A DNA stretch of 64,000 nucleotides from Salinisphaera sp. GTDB lineage: Bacteria > Pseudomonadota > Gammaproteobacteria > Nevskiales > Salinisphaeraceae. Shown here piece by piece: positions 51,591 to 61,486 of the stretch. The notes beneath the pieces were generated by a model, which saw only the letters and a program-made list of their open reading frames with translations, was not told the DNA's origin and did no database searches. The stretch spans positions 62,001 to 126,000 of the forward strand of contig JAQIBT010000111.1 of NCBI GenBank assembly GCA_027858915.1. The letters run 5' to 3'. Position numbers and translations under genes: made by a program. The first letter of the stretch is position 1. Each line of letters starts with the position of its first letter.

Positions 51591-51608
51591 TTGTCATCAA
51601 AACATCAT
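51591..51608 (+). promoter_or_regulatory. putative Pho box upstream of the second pstS
   Basis: TTGTCAT-CAAA-ACATCAT, 7-4-7 arrangement like CTGTCAT-N4-CTGTCAT; about 73 bp upstream of the pstS start. Confidence 0.6.
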
Positions 51609-51680
51609 AAACGTAGTGCACGTTAAAGCTCCCGATTTCGCCTCGAAAGCGCGCTGTCTTATTCGCCAGGAGCACAAAAT

Positions 51681-52751
51681 ATGTTGTCGAAAAATTGTTC
51701 TTATCGCCGCTCGATGAAAGTGATCGCGGGCGCCGCGCTTGCTGCCTCGTCCATATGTGCGGCTTCCGCTGCAACGACGCTCAACGAGACCGGATCGAGT
51801 CTTGTGTATCCGTTATTCAATCTGTGGGTGCCTGCCTACACTCAGATGCATCAGGATTTGCGGATCAACACGGCGTCGACCGGCAGCGGTACCGGTATCG
51901 CCCAGTCAACCCAGGGCATTGTGCAGATGGGTGCGTCCGACGCTTATCTTAGCGGCGCTCAGATGAAGAAGCATCCGCAAATGCTTAATATTCCGGTAGC
52001 GATCTCGTCGCAGATGATCACCTACAACGTGCCGAGTGCCAATGACGAACATCTGAAGCTGAGTGGACCGGTACTGGCTGCTATCTACAACGGCAAGATT
52101 CGTTATTGGAACAACCCAACGATCGAGTCGATGAATCAGGGCGTGAAGCTGCCGCACAAGCGCATTGTGCCGATTCACCGAGCCGACGGCAGCGGCGATA
52201 CTTTCCTGTTCACTCAGTTTCTGCACAAGTCGGCTGCCAATACCTGGAAGACCGGCTATGGAACGACCGTGAGCTGGCCGAACGTGCAGGGTGGGATTGG
52301 TGCCACCGGCAATTCAGGCATGGTGACGGCGCTCGGCAACAATCCTTATTCGATCGCCTACATCGGCGTGAGCTACAAGGACCAGATCAAAAAAGCCGGC
52401 CTTGGCGAAGCGAAGCTCAAGAACAAGTCAGGTCATTATGTTTTGCCCAACAAGCAGACGGTACCAGCAGCTGCGGCGAAGATGGTGCCCAAAACGCCCA
52501 AGAGCGAGCGAATCAGCCTGATCTTTGCGCCGGGCAAACAGTCGTATCCGATCATCAACTACGAGTACGTCCTGGTGCAGGCGAAGCAGTCTGACGAGCA
52601 GACGGCAGACTCACTGAAGAAGTTCCTGACCTGGGCGGTCAGCGAAGATGGCGGCAACAGCATGCAATACCTGAACCAGGTCCACTTCATGCCGCTGCCG
52701 AAAAAGGCGCGCAAGTTGACGGAAACTCAAATCGGCAAAATTCACAGCTAG
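51681..52751 (+). CDS. pstS: phosphate ABC transporter substrate-binding protein, second copy (PstS-like)
   Basis: Signal peptide plus TLNETGSSLVYPLFNLWVPAYTQMHQDLRINTASTGSGTGIAQSTQGIVQMGASDAYL...IVPIHRADGSGDTFLFTQFL. Confidence 0.93.
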   Translation: MLSKNCSYRRSMKVIAGAALAASSICAASAATTLNETGSSLVYPLFNLWVPAYTQMHQDLRINTASTGSGTGIAQSTQGIVQMGASDAYLSGAQMKKHPQMLNIPVAISSQMITYNVPSANDEHLKLSGPVLAAIYNGKIRYWNNPTIESMNQGVKLPHKRIVPIHRADGSGDTFLFTQFLHKSAANTWKTGYGTTVSWPNVQGGIGATGNSGMVTALGNNPYSIAYIGVSYKDQIKKAGLGEAKLKNKSGHYVLPNKQTVPAAAAKMVPKTPKSERISLIFAPGKQSYPIINYEYVLVQAKQSDEQTADSLKKFLTWAVSEDGGNSMQYLNQVHFMPLPKKARKLTETQIGKIHS

Positions 52752-52761
52752 CTTTCGATTC

Positions 52762-52826
52762 GAGTTGCCGGATGGCGTTGGCGTTGATTTAACGCCGGCG
52801 CTATCCGGCTTTTGCGTTTTTCTCGA
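52762..52826 (+). terminator. intercistronic hairpin/terminator between the second pstS and pstC
   Basis: GCCGGATGGCG...CGCTATCCGGC stem followed by TTTTGCGTTTTT, with inner GCGTTGATTTAACGC. Confidence 0.75.
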
Positions 52827-53846
52827 AACCGAGGATTCGTTATGTCGGCTGCGGTGATCAGGACTGTGAACCAGCGATCTCGGGCCGCGCGTTCTTTCAA
52901 ACGCACGGCCTTCAGTGTGTTGCTGCGTGGTTTTTCACTGATATTACCGATCACGCTTGTCGGGCTTTTTGTATTCCTGATCTGGGGCTCTTGGCCGGTA
53001 CTGCAGTTCAACGGCTTGGGCTTTCTTGTCAGCAACGATTGGAATCTGGGCAGTCAATATGGCACGCCGACGACGGTTGGCGGCCATATGGTGCTACCGG
53101 GCGCGAGCTACGGCGTTTTGTTTCTTATTTTTGGCACTGTCGCCAGCTCGGTTCTGGCGCTGTTGTTTGCAGTGCCGGTTGGCGTAATGGCCGCCATGTT
53201 CGTCGCCGAAATTATTCCCGAGGGCATTCGAGACATGGTGGCGGCGATTGTCGAGCTGCTTGCGGCAGTGCCGAGCGTGGTATTCGGCCTGTGGGGCTAT
53301 GTCGTCGTTATCCCGGTGTTCTCTCATTATGTTTATCCGGTTATGGCCAACGTACTGGGGTTTATCCCGGGGTTTGGGCAGCCGGTGGGCGCGGGCTACG
53401 GGCTGATGACAGCCGGCATTGTGCTCGCCTTGATGGTCGTGCCGATTATTACCGCTAATGTTCGAGAGGCTATTAGTGCAGTGTCGCGAGGCGACGTGGA
53501 GGCCGGCTTTGCCCTGGGCGCCACCCGATTTGAAGTGACCCGGAAGATAATCCTGCCGCAAACCCATCGCGCGATCATTGGCGTGACGATTCTCGGACTG
53601 GGCCGAGCGCTTGGCGAGACCATGGCCGTGCTCATGGTGTGCGGCAACGCGTTGAATATTCCGGGCAACATCTATAGCCCGGTGTCGACGATGGCGGCGT
53701 TCATCGTGTCGCAGTTGGATAGTGCGCTGCAGGATCCCACCGGCATGGCGGTGGCCAGCCTCACCGAAATCGGTCTGATTCTTTTGATCGTTGGGCTGGT
53801 TGTCAACGCCGCCGCCCGACTTTTGTTATGGCAGGTACGCGAATGA
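52812..53846 (+). CDS. pstC: phosphate ABC transporter permease, second copy (PstC-like); start likely 52842
   Basis: VAEIIPEGIRDMVAAIVELLAAVPSVVFGLWGYVVVIPVF...REAISAVSRGDVEAGFALGATRFEVTRKIILPQTHRAIIGVTILGLGRALGETMAVLMVCGN. Confidence 0.93.
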   Translation: MRFSRNRGFVMSAAVIRTVNQRSRAARSFKRTAFSVLLRGFSLILPITLVGLFVFLIWGSWPVLQFNGLGFLVSNDWNLGSQYGTPTTVGGHMVLPGASYGVLFLIFGTVASSVLALLFAVPVGVMAAMFVAEIIPEGIRDMVAAIVELLAAVPSVVFGLWGYVVVIPVFSHYVYPVMANVLGFIPGFGQPVGAGYGLMTAGIVLALMVVPIITANVREAISAVSRGDVEAGFALGATRFEVTRKIILPQTHRAIIGVTILGLGRALGETMAVLMVCGNALNIPGNIYSPVSTMAAFIVSQLDSALQDPTGMAVASLTEIGLILLIVGLVVNAAARLLLWQVRE

Positions 53847-54739
53847 TGTCCATGGATTCCGCTTCGAGCAACACCGGCTTTGCAGTCCCCGACGGCTTGC
53901 GCGGCAGGTATCGACGCAGGCGTGTCTACAGCGCGCTGGGCTGGCTGATCTGCGGCACAAGTTTCGTGGTTCTGGGTCTGGCGTTACTCGATATTCTTTT
54001 TTCGATTGCGGCCGGTGGCTTTCCGGCTCTGAGCACGAAGCTGTTCACGCAACCCACTCAGGGCGTGTCCGGCGGTCTGCTCAACGCCATTGAAGGCACG
54101 CTGATACTGACGCTCGGTTCGGTGCTGATTTCCGGCCCAATCGGTATTGGCGTGGGTATCTACACCTCAGAAAAACGCGATCATTTTTTCGCCCGCGTGG
54201 TCCGCTTCATGAGCGACGTGCTGGTGGGCGTGCCGTCGATCGTGCTTGGCCTGTTCGGTTACATCACCATGGTCGTCGGCCTGGGCTGGCATTTCTCTGC
54301 GCTGGCGGGCGCGATCACGCTGTCGGTGATGGTCACGCCGTATATAGCGCGCACCACGGAACTGGCGTTGATTGCGCTACCCGGTAGCCTGCGCGAGTCG
54401 GCCTATGCGCTGGGCGCGTCCGAGGCCAGCGTTGTATTCCGCGTGCTGTTGCCGAGCTGCACCGGGCGGGTTCTGACCGGCCTGTTGCTTGCAATGGCTC
54501 TCTCGATGGGCGAAACCGCGCCGTTGATCTACACCGTCGGTTGGTCGAACTACACCTGGGACGGTCATCTGACGCATGAACCGCTGGGCTATCTGACGTA
54601 TGTAATCTGGTCGTTCATCAACGAGCCGTTCCAGTCCGCGCATGAATTGGCTTTCGCCGCCGCATTGCTGATCACCGCTTTCGCGCTGGCGATCACACTA
54701 AGTTCGCGCCTGATCTTTCGGTATCTGGACAAGCGCTAA
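53828..54739 (+). CDS. pstA: phosphate ABC transporter permease, second copy (PstA-like); start may be 53843
   Basis: GPIGIGVGIYTSEKRDHFFARVVRFMSDVLVGVPSIVLGLFGYITMVVGLGWHFSALAGAITLSVMVTPYIARTTELAL...LRESAYALGASEASVVFRVLLPSCTGRVLTGLLLAMALSMGETAPLIYTVGWSN. Confidence 0.93.
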   Translation: MAGTRMMSMDSASSNTGFAVPDGLRGRYRRRRVYSALGWLICGTSFVVLGLALLDILFSIAAGGFPALSTKLFTQPTQGVSGGLLNAIEGTLILTLGSVLISGPIGIGVGIYTSEKRDHFFARVVRFMSDVLVGVPSIVLGLFGYITMVVGLGWHFSALAGAITLSVMVTPYIARTTELALIALPGSLRESAYALGASEASVVFRVLLPSCTGRVLTGLLLAMALSMGETAPLIYTVGWSNYTWDGHLTHEPLGYLTYVIWSFINEPFQSAHELAFAAALLITAFALAITLSSRLIFRYLDKR

Positions 54740-54798
54740 AACTCATGTGTTGGCTTGCTCGACCGACGAGGGCTGGGTTGTACCCATGCGCTTCTCGT

Positions 54799-55533
54799 CT
54801 ATGCCTTGCTGTGGTGCTGGCTGACGTGCTTTTCCATTTCCTCGACCCCGATATGGCGCACATCCTTGCCGCCAACCAGATACACCACGTATTCGCCGAT
54901 ATTGGTGGAGTGATCGCCGATACGCTCCAGCGCCTTGACCGCCCACATGACATCCAGCATGTGCCGGATCGTGCGTGGATCCTCCATCATGAACGTAATG
55001 CACTGGCGCATCGCACCTTCGTATTCTCGATCGACCTCGATGTCAGCCTGTGCGACCTTGAGCGCGGTTTCCGGATCCATGCGCGCGAACGAATCGAGCG
55101 CATCACGGATCATCTGGCGCACGTGCTTGCCGAGTGCGTCGATCTGGTGGAACGCGCTGGCTGGGCGCTCTTGGCCAGCCAGCTGTACCGCCATACGTCC
55201 GATCTTCTCGGCCTCGTCACCGATACGCTCGAGATCGGTAATCGTCTTGGCGATCGCCAGCACCAGCCTCAGGTCACCAGCTTGAGGTTGGCGACGTGCC
55301 AATATCCGGGTGCAGTCCTCGTCGATTTCGACTTCCATCCGGTTGATCACGTAATCGCTGCGAGCAACTTCCTCGCCCAGGGCGCCGTCGCCTTCGACCA
55401 GCGCGCGGACGCCGTTGGCAATCTGTTGCTCCACCAGCCCGCCCATGGTGAGGACGCTTTCGCGTATGTCCTCCAGTTCGACGTCAAACTGCTTGGAGGT
55501 ATGCTTGTCGATGCCGGTCTTTTCTAAATCCAT
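54799..55533 (-). CDS. phoU: phosphate transport system regulator PhoU
   Basis: HTSKQFDVELEDIRESVLTMGGLVEQQIANGVRALVEGD...VDEDCTRILARRQPQAGDLRLVLAIAKTITDLERIGDEAEKIGRMA. Confidence 0.97.
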   Translation of the reverse strand: MDLEKTGIDKHTSKQFDVELEDIRESVLTMGGLVEQQIANGVRALVEGDGALGEEVARSDYVINRMEVEIDEDCTRILARRQPQAGDLRLVLAIAKTITDLERIGDEAEKIGRMAVQLAGQERPASAFHQIDALGKHVRQMIRDALDSFARMDPETALKVAQADIEVDREYEGAMRQCITFMMEDPRTIRHMLDVMWAVKALERIGDHSTNIGEYVVYLVGGKDVRHIGVEEMEKHVSQHHSKA

Positions 55534-55576
55534 GGTTCGCCTTATTTAGTCCGTTGCGGCTAGTCAGCTAAATGGG

Positions 55577-56497
55577 TCAGCCGTAGCGGCCGGTAATGTA
55601 ATCTTCGGTGCGCTTCTCGCGCGGGTTGGTGAACAGCGTATCGGTATCGCTGTATTCCACCACCTCGCCAAGATGGAAGAAGGCCGTATAACCGGCAACC
55701 CGCGCTGCCTGTTGCATGTTGTGAGTCACCACCACGATCGTATATTCCTCACGTAGTTCGTGGACCAACTCCTCGATCTTGAGTGTCGCGACGGGATCCA
55801 ACGCCGAAGCCGGTTCGTCCAGTAACAGCACTTCAGGCTGCACGGCTACCGCCCGTGCAATACACAATCGTTGCTGCTGGCCACCGGACAACGCCGAGCC
55901 GTTCTGCCGCAGCTTGTCCTTGACCTCGTCCCAGAGTGCGGCCTTGCGCAGCGACCATTCCACGCGCGCGTCCATTTCATGGCGTTTGAGTTTTTCATAC
56001 AGACGCACACCAAAAGCGATGTTGTCGTAGATGCTCATTGGGAACGGCGTGGGTTTCTGGAACACCATGCCGATCTTGGAACGAAGCACGTTCAGATCCA
56101 CGCTCTTGTCGAGCAGGTTCATGCCATCCATCTCGATTGAACCCGACGCCCGGTGCCCCGGATAGAGCTCGAAGATACGGTTGAAGCAGCGCAGCAAGGT
56201 GGATTTTCCACAGCCCGACGGACCGATGAAAGCGGTGACTTCGTTGTCGACGATATCCAGGCTGATGTCTTTCAGCGCCTGGAAATTGCCGTAGTGGAAG
56301 TTCAGATCACTCACCGCAATCTTGGTTGGATTATCTTTCGCGACGACGCCGCTCGTCGATTTTTTCATGGGCTCGCTGCGGTCAGAGGCCTCGTCTCGCG
56401 CCAGTGTACTGGCGAGCCCGGAGGTTGCCGATTGTCCGGTATCCCGGTTGGCGGTCGTTGCACCCGCCGGCGATAGGGATTGTGTTGTGGAGTTCAT
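55577..56497 (-). CDS. pstB: phosphate ABC transporter ATP-binding protein PstB (start 56497 or 56368)
   Basis: [67 protein letters not shown]...[46 protein letters not shown]. Confidence 0.97.
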   Translation of the reverse strand: MNSTTQSLSPAGATTANRDTGQSATSGLASTLARDEASDRSEPMKKSTSGVVAKDNPTKIAVSDLNFHYGNFQALKDISLDIVDNEVTAFIGPSGCGKSTLLRCFNRIFELYPGHRASGSIEMDGMNLLDKSVDLNVLRSKIGMVFQKPTPFPMSIYDNIAFGVRLYEKLKRHEMDARVEWSLRKAALWDEVKDKLRQNGSALSGGQQQRLCIARAVAVQPEVLLLDEPASALDPVATLKIEELVHELREEYTIVVVTHNMQQAARVAGYTAFFHLGEVVEYSDTDTLFTNPREKRTEDYITGRYG

Positions 56498-56501
56498 GAA
56501 A

Positions 56502-57341
56502 TTACCCCGACTTGCTCGGACGCAGAACGACGCGCGCGAGAATATTGAGTGCCAGAATGGCAAAGGTGATCAGGAACGCGCCTACCCAGGCCAGATGATG
56601 CCAGTCCTCGTAGGGGCTGAGCGCGTACTGGAATATCACCATCGGCAGATTCGCGATGGGGGCGAACAGGTCGTAGCTCGAAAACTGATTGTTGAGCGCG
56701 GTGAACAGCAATGGCGCGGTTTCACCGCTGATGCGAGCGATGCCTAGAATGACGCCGGTAATGATGCCGGACAGCGCCGCGCGATAGACGATCCGCGTGA
56801 TAACCAGCCAGCGCGGAATACCGAGCGCTGCCGCCGCTTCGCGCATCTGATCGGAGACCAGCCGCATCATGTTTTCGGTAATCCGCAGCGTCAGCGGGAT
56901 GACAATCAGCGACAGCGCGATCCCGCCGGCCAGCGCCGAGAAATGTCCCATGCTGACAACCACGATCTCGTAGACAAACAGGCCGAGGATGATCGACGGC
57001 GCCGATAGCAGCACGTCGTTAAAAAAACGCACGACCGAGGCAATCTTGTGGCCGCGTCCGTACTCGGCGAGATAGGTGCCGGCAAAAATGCCGATCGGCG
57101 CGCCGATCAGCGTACCGACTCCGGTCACGATAAGACTGCCGACGATCGCGTTCGACAATCCGCCGCTGTTGCCAGGCGCCGGCGTGGGCTGGGTGAATAC
57201 CGCCAGGTCGATATGGCCGGCGCCATTGATTATTAGCGTCCAGAGTAGCCAGACCAGCCAGAACAGGCCGAAGAGCGTGGTCGCGACTGACGCGCCCATG
57301 TTGAACCGGTTGATCAGTTTTCGCTTCTGGTAACGCGTCAT
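56502..57341 (-). CDS. pstA: phosphate ABC transporter permease PstA
   Basis: [141 protein letters not shown]. Confidence 0.97.
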   Translation of the reverse strand: MTRYQKRKLINRFNMGASVATTLFGLFWLVWLLWTLIINGAGHIDLAVFTQPTPAPGNSGGLSNAIVGSLIVTGVGTLIGAPIGIFAGTYLAEYGRGHKIASVVRFFNDVLLSAPSIILGLFVYEIVVVSMGHFSALAGGIALSLIVIPLTLRITENMMRLVSDQMREAAAALGIPRWLVITRIVYRAALSGIITGVILGIARISGETAPLLFTALNNQFSSYDLFAPIANLPMVIFQYALSPYEDWHHLAWVGAFLITFAILALNILARVVLRPSKSG

Positions 57342-57343
57342 GG

Positions 57344-58321
57344 CTACTTCCCTTCCTGCGCGCTCAAGCGCATCAGCAACAGGCGCGCAAGGCTCAGCAC
57401 GATCAGCGTAATGACAAATAACACCAGACCGAGTGCGATCAATGCCGAGGTATACATCTGGCCGTCGGCTTCAGTGAATTCATTGGCCAGCGTGGCCGCA
57501 ATACTGTTGCCCGGGTAGAACAGACCGAGATTGATGTTGTGCGAATTGCCGATCACAAAGGTGACTGCCATCGTCTCGCCCAGCGCGCGCCCCAGACCCA
57601 ACATGATGCCGCCAACCACGCCCGTCTTGGTGTAAGGAAGAATCACGCTGCGTACAACCTCCCAGGTGGTGGCGCCAAGCGCATAGGAGGATTCCTTGAG
57701 CACGCCGGGGACCACCTCGAAGGTATCGCGCATCACGGCCGTAATGAACGGAATCACCATGATGGCCAGTATCAGGCCGGCGGTAAACACGCCAATACCG
57801 ATCGGCGGACCGGCAATCAGCGAGCCGAGCAACGGTACGTGTTCGAATGTATCCAGCAGCCATGGCTGCACATAATTCGACATGAACGGAGCAAAAACGA
57901 ACAGGCCCCACATGCCATAGATGATGCTCGGGATCGCGGCCAGCAGTTCAATGGCGGTACTGATCGGTCGGCGCAGCCAGCGCGGTGACAGCTCCGTGAC
58001 AAACAGAGCGATGCCGAAACTGACCGGGACTGCAATCAGCATCGCAATTAAAGAGGTCACCAGCGTGCCGTAGATCGCCACCAGCGCACCGTAGTCATTG
58101 GTCACTGGATTCCACGAATCGCTGGTCAGAAAACCCAGCCCGAATTTCATCAGCGCAGGCCAAGCGCCGATCAGGAGCGAAATGGCGATTCCAATAATAA
58201 CCGCGAGCACCAGGATCGCGGAAAGTCCGGTGATGCCATGAAACAGGCGGTCGCCCAAAGCGCCGGCCCGACGTCGTACGACGTGTAATGGGCTACCTGC
58301 CTCGGCTGGAATATCACTCAA
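57344..58321 (-). CDS. pstC: phosphate ABC transporter permease PstC
   Basis: FGLGFLTSDSWNPVTNDYGALVAIYGTLVTSLIAMLIAVPVSFGIALFVTELSPRWLRRPISTAIELLAAIPSIIYGMWGLFVFAPFM. Confidence 0.97.
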   Translation of the reverse strand: MSDIPAEAGSPLHVVRRRAGALGDRLFHGITGLSAILVLAVIIGIAISLLIGAWPALMKFGLGFLTSDSWNPVTNDYGALVAIYGTLVTSLIAMLIAVPVSFGIALFVTELSPRWLRRPISTAIELLAAIPSIIYGMWGLFVFAPFMSNYVQPWLLDTFEHVPLLGSLIAGPPIGIGVFTAGLILAIMVIPFITAVMRDTFEVVPGVLKESSYALGATTWEVVRSVILPYTKTGVVGGIMLGLGRALGETMAVTFVIGNSHNINLGLFYPGNSIAATLANEFTEADGQMYTSALIALGLVLFVITLIVLSLARLLLMRLSAQEGK

Positions 58322-58372
58322 ACTGAAACTCCAATGGATTGTACGGATGACGATTCACCCGAACGAACCGGC

Positions 58373-58390
58373 CGGCGCCTAAAGGCGCCG
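58373..58390 (-). terminator. intercistronic hairpin between pstS and pstC
   Basis: CGGCGCC-TAAA-GGCGCCG (58373-58379/58384-58390); no long T tract, so stabiliser or attenuator rather than a strong terminator. Confidence 0.55.
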
Positions 58391-58410
58391 ACCAGAACGT
58401 AACAAACGCC

Positions 58411-59463
58411 TTACTTGGCCGGCCAGAGCGGGCCATTCTTGCCCTTGATCTCCTGGGACCAGGTCTTCTCAACCAGCTCGACCACGTTATCCGGCATCGG
58501 TACGTAGTCCAGATCTTCTGCCATCTTGTCGCCGTTCGCGTATGACCAGTCAAAGAACTTCAGCGCGGCCTGAGCGGCCTCGGGATTCTTTGCATCCTTG
58601 TACATCAGGATAAAGCTGGCACCGGTAATCGGCCAGCTCTTGGCACCCGGCTGATCGGTCAATACTTCATAGAAACCCGGCGCGTTTTTCCAGTCTGCAT
58701 TGGCTGCCGCCGCCTGGAAATTCTCAGACGTCGGCTGCACGAAGTTTCCGTCCTTGTTCTTGAGGGAGACGTAGGTCATGTGGTTCTGCAGCGCGTAGGC
58801 GTATTCTACATAGCCGATCGAGTTCTTGATCCGACCCACGTAGGAAGCGACGCCCTGGTTGCCCTTGCCACCCACGCCGACCGGCCATGCGACCGCCTTG
58901 GCGTGGCCGACCTTGGACTTCCACTGGTCGCTGATCTTAGACAGATAGCTGGTAAATATCCAGGTGGTGCCCGAGCCGTCCGAACGATGCACCACCGTGA
59001 TCTTGGAATCGGGCAGATCCATGCCTGGGTTGAGCTTTTGGATAGCCGGGTCGTTCCAGCTCGTGATCTCACCCATGTAGATCTTGGCGAACGTCGGTCC
59101 GTCAAGCTTCAACTTGCCGGGTTCGATGCCTTTAACGTTGACTACTGGGACCACGCCACCCATCACCATCGGAAACTGCATCAGCCCGTGCTTGTCGAGC
59201 TCCTTGGCCTTGAGCGGCGCATCGGACGCACCGAAGTCGACCGTGCGGGCTTCGATCTGCTTGATCCCGCCACCAGAACCGATCGCCTGATAATTGAGCT
59301 TTACGCCTGTCTTGTCCTTGTAGGCAGACGCCCACTTGGAATACGCGGGGTACGGAAAAGTGGCCCCGGCGCCGTTGATCTGGGATACCGCAGCAGAAGC
59401 CGAACCACAGATCGCGAGAGCCGCGAGTCCGGTTAGCAGGGCTTTGTTGAATGTTATTCGCAC
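58411..59463 (-). CDS. pstS: phosphate ABC transporter substrate-binding protein PstS
   Basis: AVSQINGAGATFPYPAYSKWASAYKDKTGVKLNYQAIGSGGGIKQIEARTVDFGASDAPLKAKELDKHGLMQFPMVMGGVVPVVNVKGI...VVHRSDGSGTTWIFTSYLS. Confidence 0.98.
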   Translation of the reverse strand: MRITFNKALLTGLAALAICGSASAAVSQINGAGATFPYPAYSKWASAYKDKTGVKLNYQAIGSGGGIKQIEARTVDFGASDAPLKAKELDKHGLMQFPMVMGGVVPVVNVKGIEPGKLKLDGPTFAKIYMGEITSWNDPAIQKLNPGMDLPDSKITVVHRSDGSGTTWIFTSYLSKISDQWKSKVGHAKAVAWPVGVGGKGNQGVASYVGRIKNSIGYVEYAYALQNHMTYVSLKNKDGNFVQPTSENFQAAAANADWKNAPGFYEVLTDQPGAKSWPITGASFILMYKDAKNPEAAQAALKFFDWSYANGDKMAEDLDYVPMPDNVVELVEKTWSQEIKGKNGPLWPAK

Positions 59464-59544
59464 AAAATTCTCCTTATATATTCATTAGCGTTGCGACGGC
59501 CACCCTTGCAGCCCCGTCTGGGAATAAGACACTAGTTTCAAAAC

Positions 59545-59562
59545 ATGACAGCCCAGTGACGA
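59545..59562 (-). promoter_or_regulatory. Pho box upstream of pstS
   Basis: Minus strand TCGTCAC-TGGG-CTGTCAT, PhoB-type 7-4-7 direct repeat, about 80 bp upstream of the pstS start. Confidence 0.8.
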
Positions 59563-59780
59563 TTTCAATGTCTTGTATCGCGACAGCCTCCTGGATCAAC
59601 AGACTCGAAAAGCGACCCAGACAATGACCGAGCAATCAACGACTGTTTCCTGATGGTGCCATCGGGCTAAACGCATTTCGAACGGGCCGATCATATGTCG
59701 TTTTTATGACATTTTCGTGACAGTCGATTTCCAGGTCGGAGTGCAGCCACCTTCGAGAGGGCAGCCATGCTGGGCATACT

Positions 59781-59806
59781 AAAAAAAACCCCGATAGAAT
59801 CGGGGT
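59781..59806 (-). terminator. Rho-independent terminator downstream of the OprP-like porin
   Basis: Minus strand ACCCCGAT-TCT-ATCGGGGT followed by TTTTTTT. Confidence 0.9.
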
Positions 59807-59923
59807 AGCGTCTTGGGCGCAGGGAGCACGCCGTCGGCAAAATTATTAATTGCTTGTCAAATTTGGGCACCGTGGTTTGCCAGGGCGCGGCGTCGTAACC
59901 GCAACACACCCTGGGCAATCCAT

Positions 59924-61360
59924 CTAGAAAACATACTGCGCAAATATACCGACCTCATCGTAGCTTGCGCCTCGATTAGGATATGCCGTGGCACCGATAT
60001 TGGTAGCGTTGTAGCTGGTACTGACTGGCGTTGTGCCATTCCCGGTATAACCGATAACGCCATTGCCCTGAGATATCCGATCAAACTTGTAGAGCAAGGC
60101 GAGCTTGAGTGGCTTGGTTGGGTGATACTGAACGCCGGTGGTAAAGAAGTTATCGTGCTGGCCGCTGTTGGTATCACTATGCGGCTTGACATAGTCGTAT
60201 CGACCAAACAAGGAGAACTGATTGTCGTGTACCGGGAGCGTATAGGATGCCCACGCCGAGCCGCCAAATGCCGTGTCCTTTGGCGCGTTGCCCAGCACGA
60301 TACCAGAGCTGAAATTCTTGGCATAGAAGCCATCAACGCCGATTCTGAAGACATCGCTGACCCAGGCGGCGACGGCATCAAGACGATAGGCAGTGTTGGC
60401 AGTACTGCTCTGGGGACTGCCATTCTGAGCGGCGAGCTTGCCAACCCGACCGCCAATCGCGAACGTCGCCTGTTTAACCGGGTGGAAGCCAATCCGGCCG
60501 CTGACATCCACTGAACTGCCACGGCTCACATTGTGATAGCCACCGCCGTTGACCAGTGACAACTGGTAATCGATCTTGCCATCGGCCAGCTTGCCGAGCG
60601 CATGCAAGCCCAGGTCAGCCGAGGTGCCGAAGTGGGCACGGTCGATCAACACATGTTCTACATAGCGATAGCCATACAAGCCTTCCACATACGGCACCCA
60701 CGGTAGATCCGCGACACCCGCACGCAGGGCAAAGGCGTCGCTGAACTTGGCCTGCACATACGCGTTTTTGACATACACGTTATAGACATTCGGATGCTTG
60801 GCCGAATCCCCAGTCTCGATATCGGTGCGAAAGCGCGCCGAAAACATCTTGTTGAAATTCTGGTCGATAGTCAGATAAAAGCGCTTGACATCGAATCCGT
60901 AGCCATCGTTGCCATTCTTCTGATGGCCGTTGGCGGTTTCGTGGCGTGAATTGATCCAACTGCCGTCGACATAGGTCTTGCCGGATATCGTTGTTTTTCC
61001 AAGCTTGGTGTTGACCGAATGGCCTGACGGCCGGTCATTTGTGGCTTGTCGATTGCTGATCTGCTGACCGCTTGCCCGGGGGTTGAATACCCGGCCCTTA
61101 TTCACTGATGGATTGCCGGCCGGCTGGGGCTGCTGCTGATTTTGAGCGGCCGCGGCCTGCAATTGATTGTACTGGGCATCCGTGATGCTGCCGTTGTCAC
61201 GCATCATCTTGATGAGTTTCATGGTCGTGTCGGCCGCAAAGGCCGGTGCCGCGCAAAGTGACGACGCCCCCAGAAGCGCTGGGACAAGAACACGTCCGTA
61301 TTTTCTAATCGCAGTGCGATTGGATGCACCAGAAACGAGACGGTTGTGCAAATCCTTCAT
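59924..61360 (-). CDS. phosphate-selective porin (OprP/OprO family)
   Basis: Signal peptide, FDVKRFYLTIDQNFNKMFSARFRTDIETGDSAKHPNVYNVYVKNAYVQAKFSDAFALRAGVADLPWVPYVEGLYGYRYVEH..., C-terminal aromatic residue (IFAQYVF); preceded by a Pho box. Confidence 0.88.
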   Translation of the reverse strand: MKDLHNRLVSGASNRTAIRKYGRVLVPALLGASSLCAAPAFAADTTMKLIKMMRDNGSITDAQYNQLQAAAAQNQQQPQPAGNPSVNKGRVFNPRASGQQISNRQATNDRPSGHSVNTKLGKTTISGKTYVDGSWINSRHETANGHQKNGNDGYGFDVKRFYLTIDQNFNKMFSARFRTDIETGDSAKHPNVYNVYVKNAYVQAKFSDAFALRAGVADLPWVPYVEGLYGYRYVEHVLIDRAHFGTSADLGLHALGKLADGKIDYQLSLVNGGGYHNVSRGSSVDVSGRIGFHPVKQATFAIGGRVGKLAAQNGSPQSSTANTAYRLDAVAAWVSDVFRIGVDGFYAKNFSSGIVLGNAPKDTAFGGSAWASYTLPVHDNQFSLFGRYDYVKPHSDTNSGQHDNFFTTGVQYHPTKPLKLALLYKFDRISQGNGVIGYTGNGTTPVSTSYNATNIGATAYPNRGASYDEVGIFAQYVF

Positions 61361-61443
61361 AGTTGACTCCCTGTAATTCCCTGGGGCAGACCAAAGCTGC
61401 GCCCCCGTGAGCGTGTGCTCGGGCAGGAATCTACCGAGGGTTT

Positions 61444-61461
61444 ACGACAACCCAGTGACGA
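61444..61461 (-). promoter_or_regulatory. Pho box upstream of the OprP-like porin
   Basis: Minus strand TCGTCAC-TGGG-TTGTCGT; shares TCGTCACTGGG with the pstS Pho box. Confidence 0.75.
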
Positions 61462-61486
61462 CTTGAAGAAGAATTTATGACAGCGC

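Noticed and set aside
51412-51774. 120-aa minus ORF overlapping the IS end and pstS start
   Set aside because: Spans an IS terminus, a Pho box and the pstS signal peptide; not plausible as a conserved protein.
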